In this document: positions 11,771-44,170 of the stretch, piece after piece
How positions within the stretch are numbered: the first letter of the stretch is position 1
How the letters are laid out: the number at the start of each line of letters is the position of its first letter
NCBI GenBank assembly: GCA_037975125.1
Contig: JAJQOW010000014.1
Location: 20,787,484 to 20,851,483, forward strand
Source of the DNA: Latrodectus hesperus
Lineage: Eukaryota > Arthropoda > Arachnida > Araneae > Theridiidae
DNA length: 64,000 nucleotides
Reading direction: 5' to 3'
Position numbers and translations under genes: made by a program
Notes under the pieces: generated by a model
What the model was told of the DNA's origin: nothing
Seen by the model: the letters and a program-made list of their open reading frames with translations, nothing else
Database searches by the model: none

Positions 11771-12817
11771 TGTCTTCTCATGCACACTCGATAGGGAGCA
11801 CGACAAAAAATATCAAACGAAAGATGATTGGGGTTGAATTTATTCCCTCAAATTTCTTGAGTGAGAACCTGAACAAGAAAAATATTTAAGTGTTACTTTA
11901 GACAACGTGTAGATACTGCAAAAACTAAGTTCATACAGACGCAAAATATTTAAGATGAATAAAGAAATGAAGGAAATTTTCTTTAGTGAAGGAAATTTCA
12001 AATTAAAGGGACAAAAGAATGCAAAAATATATATTTCCAGTTTAAAAATCTGAATAAATAAAATAAATCTCATGATCTTAGGTTGTAACAATATTTCCAA
12101 TATATTATATATTTATTGGAAATATTTTTTATTATATATTTATTTACCATTATTATTATATATTTTATTATTATATATTTATATATTGGAAAATAAGACA
12201 TTTTTTTTATCTCATAGAAGATAAGATAAAAATATAAATATAAATAAAGATAACTTAAGTATTGTTTATATACCCAAAAATATACAAGAAATTTAAATGG
12301 AATGGCAAATTTTGATATTGCAGATTATTTCACAAAATAGTGTAATAAAGTTATAGTATATTTCTAAGTATAAATCTTTTTAATAAATTTACAAGTCATT
12401 TATTTTCAATACTAATCGACTGAAATATAATATAGTACTTGTTTAATTACTAATATAAGCATCAGTACAGTTTATCGAAAACATTGTTATATATATGACA
12501 ACATTTTCGATGTAACAAAAACAAAAGAATCAATGTAACAAAATATTAATTTACCAATCATTAAAAACCTAGTAAAAATTGATTTTGTCGATAATAATAG
12601 AATTAAGTAGAATATTACGTAGTAATTAATAATTATTTATGTTATTGTGCTGAAAATAATGGAAAAATTTATACATATAGGCTTGAAACAAAAATGTTTT
12701 AGAAAGATTTCATATGAATCTGTGAAGAGTTTGATTCAATAAACTCGGTAGGAATTGTTACAAAAAAATTGATGTGCATAGTGTAAACAATTAAAAGTAA
12801 AAATATTTGTATAATAT

Positions 12818-12840
12818 ATATATATAATATATATATATAA
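12818..12840. repeat. Short AT-rich repeat
   Basis: Interrupted TA dinucleotide tracts. Confidence 0.7.
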
Positions 12841-12954
12841 ATTCAGTGATTACTAAAATCAGGATTGCGTAATATCAAAAATTTTGATTTTTGTTTATCT
12901 ATAAAATTTTATTTTTCTAATGGAGTGGTAATTATATACCGGCATTTATAGTTT

Positions 12955-13075
12955 GTTCTAGTAGTATGAACAACAGCATTCGGAGTGAGATTCAAACCTA
13001 AAAATTGTTGAATCAAAGGTATGAATACTTAACTCTTAGTAATCAGCTAAATAATCGCGTTCCTGAGTGTGAATA
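12955..13075 (-). mobile_element. tRNA-like SINE fragment, antisense
   Basis: On the minus strand GGTTTGAATCTC (12987-12998) matches a B box, preceded by TTAGCTGATTACTAAG, an A-box-like stretch. The copy is weak and short. Confidence 0.4.
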
Positions 13076-14444
13076 GATCAGATCTTATTAAGTTCGAATG
13101 GATGATTTGTTTAATCGAAAGAAATACATTTTGCATACGTATGCATATTTTTACTTGTTCGGATAAAATGTGAGAGATTTTGTTTCCCTAATAAAGTGTG
13201 CTCATCTTCTCGTTGAAAAAGAAGATATTAACAAGGTTTAATTGTTCTAAAATGGAAACAAATTTATCATTCAAATTACAATTTACTACTATTTAATTCC
13301 CCGTGATGGTTGTTTGTGATATCCCTAAGCTGAAATAGTTTTATTTTCACACTGTTAATGATAGGCCAATTTATGTTAAAATTATTGATATTCTAATCTA
13401 ATCATCCATGGATAAGATTATTCGTGACAATTAATTTGAGCTTGAGACAAAAGCTAGTTTTGGGGCTTCTTGAAGCTCCTATATATGTATATTATTTTTT
13501 TTTCATTTAATATATTCCCTAAAAATTAAAATTGAGGCATGACTTGAAAAGAGACAAGGTTTAGTTTCTATCCTATCTATCGCAGTCTTGATAATGCACG
13601 GTACAATTCTTTGTTTCTTTTTACCATGCAACTATACTGATTAAAATTTCAATGCTATAGAGAAAGTTTTGGTTATTATTTTAATGAATACGATTGCACA
13701 AATCTTAAACGTATCTCAATGTTTTCAAAACTTTTACTACTTTCCGATAATTTTATCTATTATAACAGATATTTTCAATAATTATATTTATTGAAAATTC
13801 CTTGATATTCATAGAGTACAATGATTTATGCGATACTGAAACTTTTAAGAAAATGAAAATAATTTCCTTAGTTTTGTTGTTGAATTGTATTGCTACCAAT
13901 ATAAGTTATATAAATTTTGGGGTTACAATAAGTAAATGTATAACATATTGCATTAACTGGAAATTGAAAACCACATACTGAGAGAAAACGCAATAAAGGA
14001 AAAACTTTCTTCTCATGGATCCAGTTTGAATGCTGACTACGTCACTTGGTTGTGATTCAAAATCATGAGACGGTTTTGGTCGGCAGGAATGATCAGCAAG
14101 ATATATTTTGCCATAACCACTTTCACTTGGTTCTTGCAATAACAACCAAACAAACAATAAAACAAAACATTTCTGAATCCCTCATGTAATCAATTAATTC
14201 ATAAACTATAGGTTTCAGAAATATGTCACACTATCTCATTAATGGAAAATGCAGATTTGGAACCAACAGTTTTTAAAAATTAAGGTGCATTTATGGAATT
14301 ATATATATAAGAGGAGCTAAAATTCATTGTTGCTAAATATTCGAGGAACTAAAATCACTACCACCAAATACTTAAATTAATATAAGTGTGACATTGTATT
14401 TGGTCCTTTTGTATATTTTGTCTATCCATATTGAGCATCTCGTG

Positions 14445-33684
<19,240 letters not shown>

Positions 33685-35429
33685 TAAAACATTCCTAAAT
33701 ATATTGTCTCGTTAAATCTTTGTGTTCAACTTCTTGTTAACATCTCATCTTTGCTCTATAAGCCTGATCTTAACTAATGTTTTCAGTAGTTGTGAGGTGA
33801 GAATATAATTTGAGTAATTCCTGTATATTTAAATTTTCCAAAATCATCCCAAAAGCTGTATTTTTTCAGATTTTGTGCAGCAGAAAAGTATTTTCGGATT
33901 TTTTGTTAAGAGATGAAGAACTTCATAGTTTTGTCATCCATTTTTGCTTTTTATTTTTATTATTTATGTAAGAAACAATATTAAAACTGAAATGTTAGTA
34001 TTGATCACATTTTTCTGAAAATTTTTTATTAATTAATTTCTATATTGATGTTTTATATAAAAAATGCAAATCATTTTCTGAGATTTTATTAGTTCATTTT
34101 TTAGAATAGAATGTGTGATTATAGTTAAATCAATTCTAATTGATAAGATAGAATAAAAAAGTTTATTTTTCATGTTAGAGAATACTAAATAATGAAAAAC
34201 AGTTGAGAACCATTTAAATTTCTAAACAAAGATTTTATTAAAAAAAAAAAAAAAAAACTTACACATATTTCAAATATGATTTATAAATCAATGTATTCAC
34301 ATTAGAAATTATTCAATCGCTTCATGGTAAATGTAGTGGCAATATAAAATATTACAGCTTTTTTAGGCAAATGAAAAATATAAATTCATATTCCATTACA
34401 CCATTTTATGAAAAAACTTTAATATTTCTTTTAGGCCAAGAAATATTTCTTAATATGTATACATATTAAATGTATATATAAATAAAATATTGTATGATTT
34501 TCTCATTGAAAGTATCAAGTAATTTGTTGGTGTTAAATTATTTGTCTTCTAGTCGAGTTTTGAAAAACTATAAAAATTAAATCACCTTGTCATTTTTTGT
34601 AAAAATCATATTTTTATCAATAACGAGCAAAACATGAAAAAACATGTCCATGATTGGGTATGGTTTGTGCTGTCAGTCAAAAAAATTGAAATGCAGTCCG
34701 CAGTTTTTCCATTTTATTCCACATTTATATTCAATGTTGAAGTTACTGTTTTCTGGATCTGATATGTCCAACCACATTTTGACAACCACCGCTTACTTTC
34801 TCCTGACAAATCACATTGATCATTTTTTATTTTGGGTAATTTAGAGTGAGTGAAATATCAGGTATTGAATGACCACTTCTGTAGTAATCAATGATCGCTG
34901 GTCCATGTAGAGTGGATGAGGTGTGCAGTTATGTGCTGTTAACCTCTTTTTGAAAAACAATTTTTTCACACATAACACTTGATTTTTCGTAAATGGAAAT
35001 TATAAATAATGATTAGGCAATTGAATAGAAACTGGCAGGTAATACTCCCAGTTCTTAATCTGCTTGGCAAATTTTATTTTAAACTCAAACTGTGGCCTAG
35101 AATATTGAATTCTTTACTAGTTATATTCAGATGTAAAGTAAATTCTACTTTTAAATAATAAAAACACAATACAATTCTACAAACTATTATACAAAATATA
35201 TATAGAATGCAGTTCTAGGATATAAGGAAAATGGATACAGGAAAGTAAAAATGCGGTTGTTCCTGTAGTGGGATTAGTCGGAAAGTCCTCCAATAAACAC
35301 TTCAGTTCGACTGTTGAATATACGAAGCGGTGAGGTGGAGAAAGGATTGCCATTTATCAGAAAGCCCGAGAGATGGCGCCACTTGGTGAATTAAATTATT
35401 GCTTGATAAATCAAAAATTTATGGCAATT
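33685..35429. other. ASNSD1 3' UTR and downstream non-coding
   Basis: Holds candidate polyadenylation hexamers (34152, 34481). A GC-richer block at 34640-34920 and another at 35240-35400 have no recognised coding content. A 17-base A-run lies near 34240. Confidence 0.55.
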
Positions 35430-36600
35430 AATAATCTGTTGAGGGATTTAGGCGAAGCACAGACCTTGGAAAATTAATGATTTACTAAAGATTATAATTG
35501 TCGATTGCTTGGATTTCAGCATTTTGTACGTTGTACAACCTCTTGTAAAGTCTGTGAGCAATATATTAGATATAATGAGTTAGTGGAAGAATACCTAAGT
35601 TTTTTCTAATAAGGTCAAATCTGAAGTATAACTCAAATCTAAGTATTTTATGAAGGGAAACGAATCCAAGTATTTTCTTTTGTTGTTTTTCGCCTACATT
35701 CATGTTGGTGACGCATGTTCCACACCATATTGAGGCTGCATAAGTTAAAATGTCGTAGATATGATTCATAAATTAACAATTTATTGCCAAAGGAAAGCTG
35801 GGAGTTGCGAGAAATAAAGAGGTATAGAGTGCATGTGGCACTCAAATTAATTGATGAGGTATCCATGTTAATGTTGTCAGTTTTGACACCTAGGTAGTTA
35901 ACCATAGTTTTCCATAGTATGGTGTATTCAGCTATCTGTACATGTGGCAGCTTTTTCGTTTCATAGTAAATAACTTTTTACTTTTTAGCATCAATTTTTA
36001 CTTTCCAACGTTCTAGCCAGTCTTCAATTTCAGTGATCTGTTCTGTGAGACTTGTTATGAATGATTTGATTGTCTGCGTCACTGGCCAGAATAGCGGTAG
36101 GTATCATCAGCGAAGAGGCAGTTCATCGTTTTTGGGTTTAGGGGGATATCATTTAAGTAAATATTAAATAGCAATGAGCCGAGTAGTGATACAGTACAAA
36201 TGGCCTTTCCCGTGGAGTAGTCATTGTCGACCTTCACCATAAAGTTTCTATTGCTAAGGTAGTTATTTATCTGATTAGGTAGGAAAGGAAGTTAAGGCGA
36301 ATGAGCTTATATAAGCAAGCTCTTCAGGCCAAACTCTGTCGAAAGCTTTTTCGACGTTGTGGAGCTTTCCTCCAGTTGATATTTTATTGGCTATGTAACT
36401 GCAATTTTTTCAACAGCGCTTAACAACTTGTGGGTTGCGAATAGCTTTTTTTAAAGCCAAACTATTGAGGGATAATAATTGTGTTGGCTTTATCAAACTC
36501 AACCAGTTTTTGTAGAATACATTTTTTCTTTATTTTGGCCACATTGGGAATAGTGACCCTACCTTTCGAAAGCTTTGAACGGGATACCATTATACTCTTG
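35430..36600 (-). pseudogene. Jockey-type non-LTR reverse transcriptase, decayed
   Basis: Read on the minus strand from about 36.5 kb: KLHNVEKAFDRVWPEELAYI (RT block with AFDRVW), NYLSNRNF and VKVDNDYSTGKAI, SLLGSLLFNIYLNDIPL, then NCLFADDT at about 36100-36125 (the FADD catalytic motif of RT), a wander of frames, then MVNYLGVKTDNIN and LIYESYLRHFN / DILTYAASIWCGTC. This order is that of the RT domain and thumb of Jockey-like LINEs. Several stops and frame changes mean it is not active. No endonuclease part is seen, so the copy is probably truncated at its 5' end. Confidence 0.85.
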
Positions 36601-37479
36601 AAGGACTAGTTTCTAGTGGACCACTTCCTTTCTAAGTAATGCAAGTGGTTCCAGTGACAAAGAATCGCAGTAGTAATATTGTTTTGATTTTACAGGGTAT
36701 ATATATGATTCTGTGTGTGTGAAGTAGGTAGCCAATAATATGAAAGTATTGCAAGGTTTTGTTTTTGAACTTTTACTGCACATGTTCTGAAAAATTTTCA
36801 TAAATGATGGATATATTTATGTATAGCAAAAGAGGAAATATGGGAAAACTTATGATAAATGTGCCTGTTGTAATTATACACCTATAATCTTAATCAAAGT
36901 TTAAAAATGATAGTATTATAAATTGGTTTTACAAACATTTTTTAGGTTAGTTTTTTTATCTTTACAACTGCTTACATATTTTTTAAAGTCAAAAGTGTGC
37001 TTATTGATATTATGTTCATATTATTTTGCATATTGATTGATGAGAATTGTGAAAGTATACTTGTGTCACACAGTAATTAAATATATGTTTTGTTATCTAA
37101 TAATTTAAATAAATAACATCTAGAGGTCTCAGCTTTATTTATAATCACCCATATCAGAATATTTAGTGAAATTCTACCTTATCTTTTTGATTTGAAGCAT
37201 CTACATCAAAAAACGCTTCGAGATGTAAGAAAGTAGCTATGTCTTTCAAATAGAGATGGCTTGTATGCCCTTAATTGTTAAATATTAAAGTTTTTGGTTC
37301 TTTCTCAAAAACTACACGAGAGACTGGAAAATGTCGAGTATCAAGTATAAAGTTGTGACACAAGAGTGATACCAAAGTACACGGAAATGGAAAGGAAAAC
37401 ATATGTTATGCCCTTAATTTGTGTGTGAGTTATATCATGATTTGAAACTAACAATTGTAATTGCTTCTGTAGTTGTCAC

Positions 37480-37650
37480 TAAGCTCATTCACCAGCATGC
37501 TTCCATTTACCTAGCCTTCAGTTGGACTCTACCAGTTAGATAGAAGCAGCTGGGTAGAGTTTTTGTGATTTTTAAGCAGGAACCAAGCAAAAGACCCCCA
37601 ATACTTGTCTTGCCACCCCCAGAGGTATCATTTCACTTGAAGGGCAATAT
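37480..37650 (+). repeat. Dispersed repeat, copy B
   Basis: Partner of the reverse-complemented segment at 28520-28690; shares ACCTAGCCTTCAGTTGGACT, CTACCAGTTAGATAGAAGCAG and AACCAAGCAAAAGAC at the same spacing. It lies just left of the 174-aa transposon-family frame. Confidence 0.65.
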
Positions 37651-37734
37651 TTTTCTGTTAAGTCCACTCATTGATAGCGTTTATTTTATTTTCCTCGCAA
37701 TGACGCTCGTATAAATTAAACATTTTCCTAAGAG

Positions 37735-38259
37735 TTAGATCAGGATGTAGATGTCTTCTATTCGGACTCTGAAATCTTGTATAATGGGATTCAAATTTAC
37801 GAAAACTTTTAATTCATGCTTTTTCCCTTCCTCAGATAATTTTCTTGATGATCCAACTATCATCCCTCGTAAATCATTGCCTACATTTGTAGAGTTTAAT
37901 ACTCGTTTTAAGCGTCCTTCACTTACCTTAAAAGTATCCAAAAAGAATTTTTTACAGACTGGAACTTTTCCGTTTTTAGAGAATTTAACAAATACTTGAA
38001 ACTTCAATATCTTGGCGAACCTTTTCCGTTTGTTGGACGTTTCGTTCCACAATTTTGCTCTCGACAGCTTCGTAAAATAATACATTTTGTTTGTTAAAAT
38101 CTCCCAAACCGCAATATATTCTTTTTCTACCTTTTTCATCGTAATTTTTTGTGCAAGCATTCCGATAACGGCAATCTTTGTTTTCGAAAATTTTTCAGGT
38201 ACAAAATTTCCGGTTTGAGTACAATATCTTTTTCTTGATTTCCGTTTAATCTTTCGCAC
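37735..38259 (-). CDS. Transposon-family protein fragment, 174 codons, function not assigned
   Basis: The longest plausible non-repeat open frame of the region. It is basic at its N-terminus (KIKRKSRKRYC) and contains VPVCKKFFLDTFKVSEGRLK, then NDLRGM and a KLSEEGKKHELKVFVN segment. This resembles the VCKxxFLxTLxIS..R(V/L)...L...DxRGxH......EE......HI region found in many multicopy arthropod transposon-derived proteins of uncharacterised type. The usual downstream half (after xxxHYxR) is not readable, so the copy is probably broken even though this part has no stop. It lies alone between a dead LINE and the Jockey tail, with no visible promoter or introns. A domesticated gene is possible but less likely. 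Confidence 0.5.
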   Translation of the reverse strand: MRKIKRKSRKRYCTQTGNFVPEKFSKTKIAVIGMLAQKITMKKVEKEYIAVWEILTNKMYYFTKLSRAKLWNETSNKRKRFAKILKFQVFVKFSKNGKVPVCKKFFLDTFKVSEGRLKRVLNSTNVGNDLRGMIVGSSRKLSEEGKKHELKVFVNLNPIIQDFRVRIEDIYILI

Positions 38260-40454
38260 TTTTTGGATGTATGATTAATTAATTTTTTCTCCATCGTTAT
38301 TCGTATCTTCATCCCTTGAAGACGAATATTTTTCTATAATTCTGTTAATTTTACGAGATTTTTTTAAAAACATTAGTTGCTATTTATTTTTCAGTATCCA
38401 AACTAAATGGTCTTGTTCTGTTCTTCCCCATGGGTGAAATATATATTTTCTAAAATTTATTATTAAATTTTAAGTTTTATATTAATTAAAATTACTGGTT
38501 ATTCAACTAACGCAATTGTCCAAAAACTGAGGCTAACTTGTAAATACTAATTAATTAAAATTACCTTCATCACTGTTTTCCGACATTATCAATAGTAAGT
38601 ATCTTGATTTAAGTATAAATGGAGTTAGGCCACTTTCAAACTACACGGTTCAATTATTCAGCTAACTCTGAAAATTTGTGTCAAGAGTTATCGTATTTGC
38701 TTGGAATTTGAAATGCTTTTATACTGAATAATAACATGACGTTGTTCATATAACCATGGTAACCTGAAAAAATTGAAAAATGGTGTTAGGTCACTTTTAA
38801 AATAAACGGCTCATATATTTGCTATCAATACTTTGTTAGTACTGGTTTTTATTTTGATGTCAGTCTGAACAATCGTTTAAAAAAGGCATTCAAGGTATTT
38901 TGTTATTTACAATTGCAGTCATGTAAAAACATCAATATAAATAATTATCTTAATATAAATTACAACATTATTTCATGAGAGGAATATTGAACCAGATAGA
39001 CCTGATCTTATCGATAATATTGCCGAAATTCAATTGATATAACATTTAGATTGTTGCAGTATTTTTGATATCTTAAATAAAAACAAAATTGTAAGCTCAC
39101 TTAAATTAATTTAGAACTTATACCACTTATACGTTTTTCTGTAAATTGGTTTTGACGGTATTCTAAGTCTATGAATCTTAGGACATTCGATTTATCCCTG
39201 TACTATTTTGATATCAATTTGATTCAGCTTAATTGCTTTCATAGCCAGTATATTTTATTACCATTACTATCCGATGATTATAAACAATAGTTATAATCAT
39301 CAATTGCTTTTGAATATGGTGAAAATAAATATAGTTATTGACCCTATACCTATGCTATGAATTGTATCACCGAATAATATTAAGTTATTTGTTAATAATA
39401 TATCCTACATTTTAATTGTTTTTATCATTTAATATTTTACATGAACATTAAGATTAATGCATTTACATGAAAAATGTTTGAATTTACAACATTTATAGTA
39501 CATATGAATTAAATAAAACTCACATGCTTGTCTTAAAGGAAAATGCCTTTATGGTCATCAAAGAATTAAGTTTCGTTTGCATTTTAATGTCAAGTAATGA
39601 GCATTAGAAAAAATAAAAACACACGTCTCAAATATTTCTTTTTAAAATTGCTTTCTCATTGCACATTAATACACTTTCAGAAATATTAATTTTTTTATCA
39701 TTTTTTTCTTAAACCATGGCATGTTTGATAAAAATGTCAATTGTATAACAAAATTTAACAATAAAGAGAGAGTTATGTGTAAAGATTTTATCTAATATGA
39801 TTGTTGCAGGTGATCTTTGCTTATCTCTCTCTGTTGCTTAGAATTCCCGATCAAAATCTCTCTAGATTAAAAATAAAAGCTGCGGTTCTCCCACATAATT
39901 GTATTCAAATTTTATAAAAAACAAAAAGGAATATTTTTCATGAAAAGAAGAGTTTTAGATTGTTAAATTAGTATTATGAAATGTTATTTTATCTATCACT
40001 TGATAAAATGGAAAATTTTTTTATCTCAAATATACCTATCTCTTTTGACTTACTTAGATTTCATGTACCGGCTAATATTTATCCCAGTTCATTAATTTTA
40101 GATAAAATTCGTTATTTCTCCTATATTTTGTACGCATTTTAAGTGTTAAATTTTGCACAGAGAAAGTTCAAACGAAAATTCTATTCAGATAATTAATTTT
40201 ATTTAAAATCCTTAATCTCTTTTAATAATAAGAAAAAGTATCACTCATACTTTTTTATAAAAAGATACATTGTGATAAGACCCTGTTTTGAATATTTATG
40301 AATAAAAAAGTTTATCAAAAAAATGTTTTTCTATCTTTAGGAATATTTTTTGTAAGAAAATATTTTAATCTTAAATGCTTTTTCTTTTTCCGAAATTATA
40401 TGATTTTATTGAGAAAGAATTCTGTTACAAATGCTATGAATATTTAAATTAGCT
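38260..40454. other. Non-coding interval
   Basis: AT-rich, no supported gene. The first 100-150 bases may be more of the transposon-family frame with stops on the minus strand. Confidence 0.55.
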
Positions 40455-41270
40455 TATTTTAGTTGCTCAGTGAAACAAAAAATTGCTTCACAATATGTAT
40501 TTTATGAACAAGACTCCTCTTGCTGCATTAAAGAAGAAGACTATGATCTTATTTACTTAACAGGTGGGAGTCAGGTTAATGAAAAAGTAGGTCTTGCATA
40601 CGTATGCTTTCAGAATGGTTTTGAAGTGAGTCATCAGATATGCCGCATTAAGGATTATTGTTCTATCTTCCGAAATTGCAGTGACTCGATGTCATTCCTA
40701 CTGGCTCTGCAAGATGTAAGAAGCTTTGAAAAACTCATTAGACTTCAATTCACATGTCCAATATCAAAACTATTTCCTTATATTTCTCACGTGCTAAGGG
40801 TCACAATGGTGTGTATGGATATGAAAGAGTAGATTTCCTGTCCACTTACAAATAAACTCGATACCAGTCTACAAAGTCTTTTTAAAGCCATTACCCAAAA
40901 GAACATCGTCACAGAATGTAACTCAGGTTTTGTTTCCTCTCCCGATTATAAGTGGACTAAATCTTTTTCCCTTCAGTTCTCTACAGAATTAAGAACCACT
41001 GGTTCTACACTGGCTTCAAAATTACTCAGTTCTTCACCAGACATGGAAAATTCAACAGATACCTACACTGTTTCCATATTAAAAACAGTGACGCGTGCAT
41101 CTGCAACTCCGCGATTGACAACCCTTCACACATTCTTCTTGAATGCTCATCTGTGTCACAAGAAAGGAACGAGCTTCATAAAGACTTGAATAACAGATGA
41201 CCCCCGATTTAGGTGGACCTAGTAAAGAAAGAGACTTTTGTATTTTTTAAAAAATTTATCTATGCTGTAA
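40455..41270 (+). pseudogene. Jockey/R1-type LINE 3' part: RNase H domain and C-terminal tail
   Basis: An open stretch (40470-40832) reads DLIYLTGGSQVNEKVGLAYV, CFQNGFEVSHQICRIKDY, SDSMSFLLALQDV: the RNase HI domain of a non-LTR element (consensus Y-T-D-G-S, then S-D-S for the later acid), with the first Asp replaced (YLTGGS). After frame breaks, 41010-41190 reads KITQFFTRHGKFNRYLHCFH, ACICNSAIDNPSHILLECS and ERNELHKDL, the usual C-terminal tail with a C-x-C...H...C cluster. Dead because of the stops between and the altered catalytic site. Confidence 0.85.
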
Positions 41271-44104
41271 TCTAACTCCTGTTTTGCTTCTACATCTAAT
41301 TTTTTTCCTCTCTGCCTTTTATTGTTATTATTCCATCTCATGATTTATCTTTGATTTGTTATGTAGTACATTTGTTTTACCTTTTGGAAGGACTAAATTG
41401 CAGATAATGTGCATTTTTATGTGTCATAATGGAGAAAGTTTTCTAGGAATATGTTGATGATGTTTGGTAGACTGCTCAAGGTCATTTCAAGGAAATTTTA
41501 ATATCCACTGCATGAATATCCCTCGAGAAGGAATTCTGAAAGATAGTTGGGTTGTATTTATGTGTCGTGATGGAAGAAAACCTGAAAACTCTCTAGTGAT
41601 CATTCTGACAGATATGCATTTAGAATGTAGGAACACATTCTTTTTTGTTGTTCAACAACTACTGGGATTCCAAAACCTTTCGCTCTGAAGAACGTTGTCC
41701 AGAGTGAACGACACCAGGTTTCACCAGAGCCCACTAAGCAAAATAATTGCCGATGCTTTCTGTGGATGAGGAAATCTATTTTTGCACAGATTACGTAGAG
41801 AAATAAATAAGTGAAGATACTATTCCAAAAGCGCATTGTTCCCAAAATATGTTAATGTATGTAGTCGCCTTATGTGAGAAATTTCCATTAAATATTAAGT
41901 AAAAATGTATTGGTTTGGGAAGGAGGTAGTGAAGTTAAAATAGTTAGAAATTTTTTTTTGAAAATGTTCGATAATAATAATTATCTGAATCTTATAATGA
42001 CAAAGACTATATTGTGAAATAAAATCTTTTATTTGTAAGAAATTATATTGTGAAATTATTTAGAAAAAGTGGAGGGTAATTTCACCAAATAATCAAAAAT
42101 TTGTGAAATTTTCTCCTTCAAGATATATCACATTGAAAGTATTCAGGATACATTATTGTTTACTTAAACAGTATTTCAAGAGGTAATTTATTTTTTTTAA
42201 TTGCTGTGATAAAATCGATCATTTTAATGTCAGAACTTGATTCTAAAACCAAGTTTGTGACCACGATTTAAATGTTGAAATAAAATGCGTTGTACTTGAT
42301 TTAATTCATCCTACATAGCCGCAGTCCATGAGCCCAAAGATCTTCAAATAATCATAAATCAGAAGACTGAAAATAGGTCCTTCCTGTCAAGAACGGCACA
42401 ATTCATCAAGTGGTGCGGAGAGGCTTATACAGAGTTGTATTTCGAACATGTTACATAGACTTTTTTCCCTCATGAAAAAATAGGTATTAATGTGTCCACT
42501 TGCAAGCCTATTAATGGTGGACTGAACTATGCGATCTGCCTTGATGGATAGGGCCTGTAGGAGGTGGATCAGGGGAGTTTTCCATAATTTTTATTGAGTA
42601 GATCTCAAACAAAGTCAGAGCCTTTTGTCACGAAGAATATGCAGTATCATTATTAAATTTCTTACCAAAAATACTGAGTTAGGATGACCTTGAATCCCAT
42701 TTTTAGAGTCATAAGACAATACGGGATTAGATTATATCTTTTAAGTATTCATAAATATTCAAAGAGAGTTTATTACGTATAAAAGTACTTCACGTATACT
42801 TTTTTATGCAGTTCAATTATATTATTAAAAATATTTTTAAGTACTTTTAATCCGCAGTTATTAAAAATACTTTAAAATATTTTTTAATTCATTAATACTT
42901 TCGTTCCACTGGATTCCTGATAGATTATTATGATGTATTTCAAAATACAAATAATTATAAGTCAGATGCAGTTTGTTGAATTGAGTTTAATTAAAGCATA
43001 TATTTTTAATTAATGTAACGTTTATTAATTATATATTATTTAATTAACTCCTTAGTTTAAATTGCCGTAATCATTATTACCAGTATCGAAAAGAAGAAAA
43101 AAGTCCTATGGTTAAAATATATTGATTTAAAAGATTCTTTAAGTAGTATTTTTTGTACATTCTTACTCCAAAATTTTTAAAATCCATTTTTTAATCTAGA
43201 TAATCTTAAGATGAAAATATCTCTGTGTTTATAGAGTTCATTATCTATGAGTCCGACAACTTCTTGTCCCCCATTGAATTGAGAACGAATGAAACAGATT
43301 GAACAGAATGAAACGAAATTTATATTAGAATGTTGGTATCTGACTATTATTAAGCGTAGAGGCTAAGTTTCATTTTGAAATTTTAATTACAGACTTTTCA
43401 ATTGATTTAAATCTTAATGAAGGCTGATTTGAATTCACTGTAAAGCTTCTTATGTTGCAACACAGACACACTTTCTCCTATTTTTAAAAAATTATGAATC
43501 AGTAACTATTTGGGGTTAAGAAAAAATCGAGTCTCCATTCTTTTTACATTCCGATAGTCCAGTTTTCCTTAAGAAGATAATGGTATTTATTATTCTTGAT
43601 TTTGAAAAGGTGTTTTCTCCCTTCTCTGAACATGTTTTCGGTATTTCCAATACACCGCCAATCAGAAAGGAATTGGCCGCGTTTGGAAGGATTCTTATTT
43701 GAATATTTAATAATATCATAACTAAAGGAAGTTTCCAAGCATTTTAAATTTGGTTTGTTTTTAGCTCTAAAATATGAGAAAATTTATTCCGTTCTTCAAA
43801 ATATTTTGAGCATAACTTAATAAATATTTAAAATTAGTAAATGCTATTCATTTTCTAAATTACAAATATTCTTCTAATCTCAGGTAATAAATTGCAGTAT
43901 GCACAGAATTGCTTTTTTATGTATGAAATTAATGCATTTTGCTTTTAAAATTAGCAATTTGTAAGATTGTACGGTTTGTGAATTTTTTTATGTTGAATCT
44001 TTATGTCACATTCAAGAATGTGAATGTTGAACATATAAGACTTTCAACAAAAATATTTAATGTTTCATTTTACTTTATATAAACTGATCTATATAACCAA
44101 TAAA

Positions 44105-44170
44105 TCATTTGAGTGGTCAGTGCAATGACTTTCGATTCGTGGGTTCAATTTTTATTTCAAGCATGATATG
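44105..44170 (+). mobile_element. tRNA-like SINE head
   Basis: GAGTGGTCAGTGCAATGACT, then GGGTTCAATTTT in B-box position about 20 bases later. Weak B box, degenerate copy. Confidence 0.4.

Larger units (their letters stand above)
7924..14444. other. TBC1D13-ASNSD1 interval, mostly non-coding
   Basis: Probable TBC1D13 3' UTR to about 9.65 kb, then AT-rich DNA. It holds one unassigned exon-like segment (11184-11297), two tRNA-like SINE heads (near 11.6 kb on + and 13.0 kb on -), a possible decayed coding stretch near 10.43-10.83 kb, and a GC-richer block near 13.98-14.16 kb. No complete gene is seen. Confidence 0.6.

Noticed and set aside
35566..35905. Two overlapping minus-strand frames taken as genes
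   Set aside because: They are frame-shifted pieces of one decayed Jockey RT.
37751..37999. 82-codon + strand frame
   Set aside because: Antisense shadow of the 174-codon transposon-family frame.
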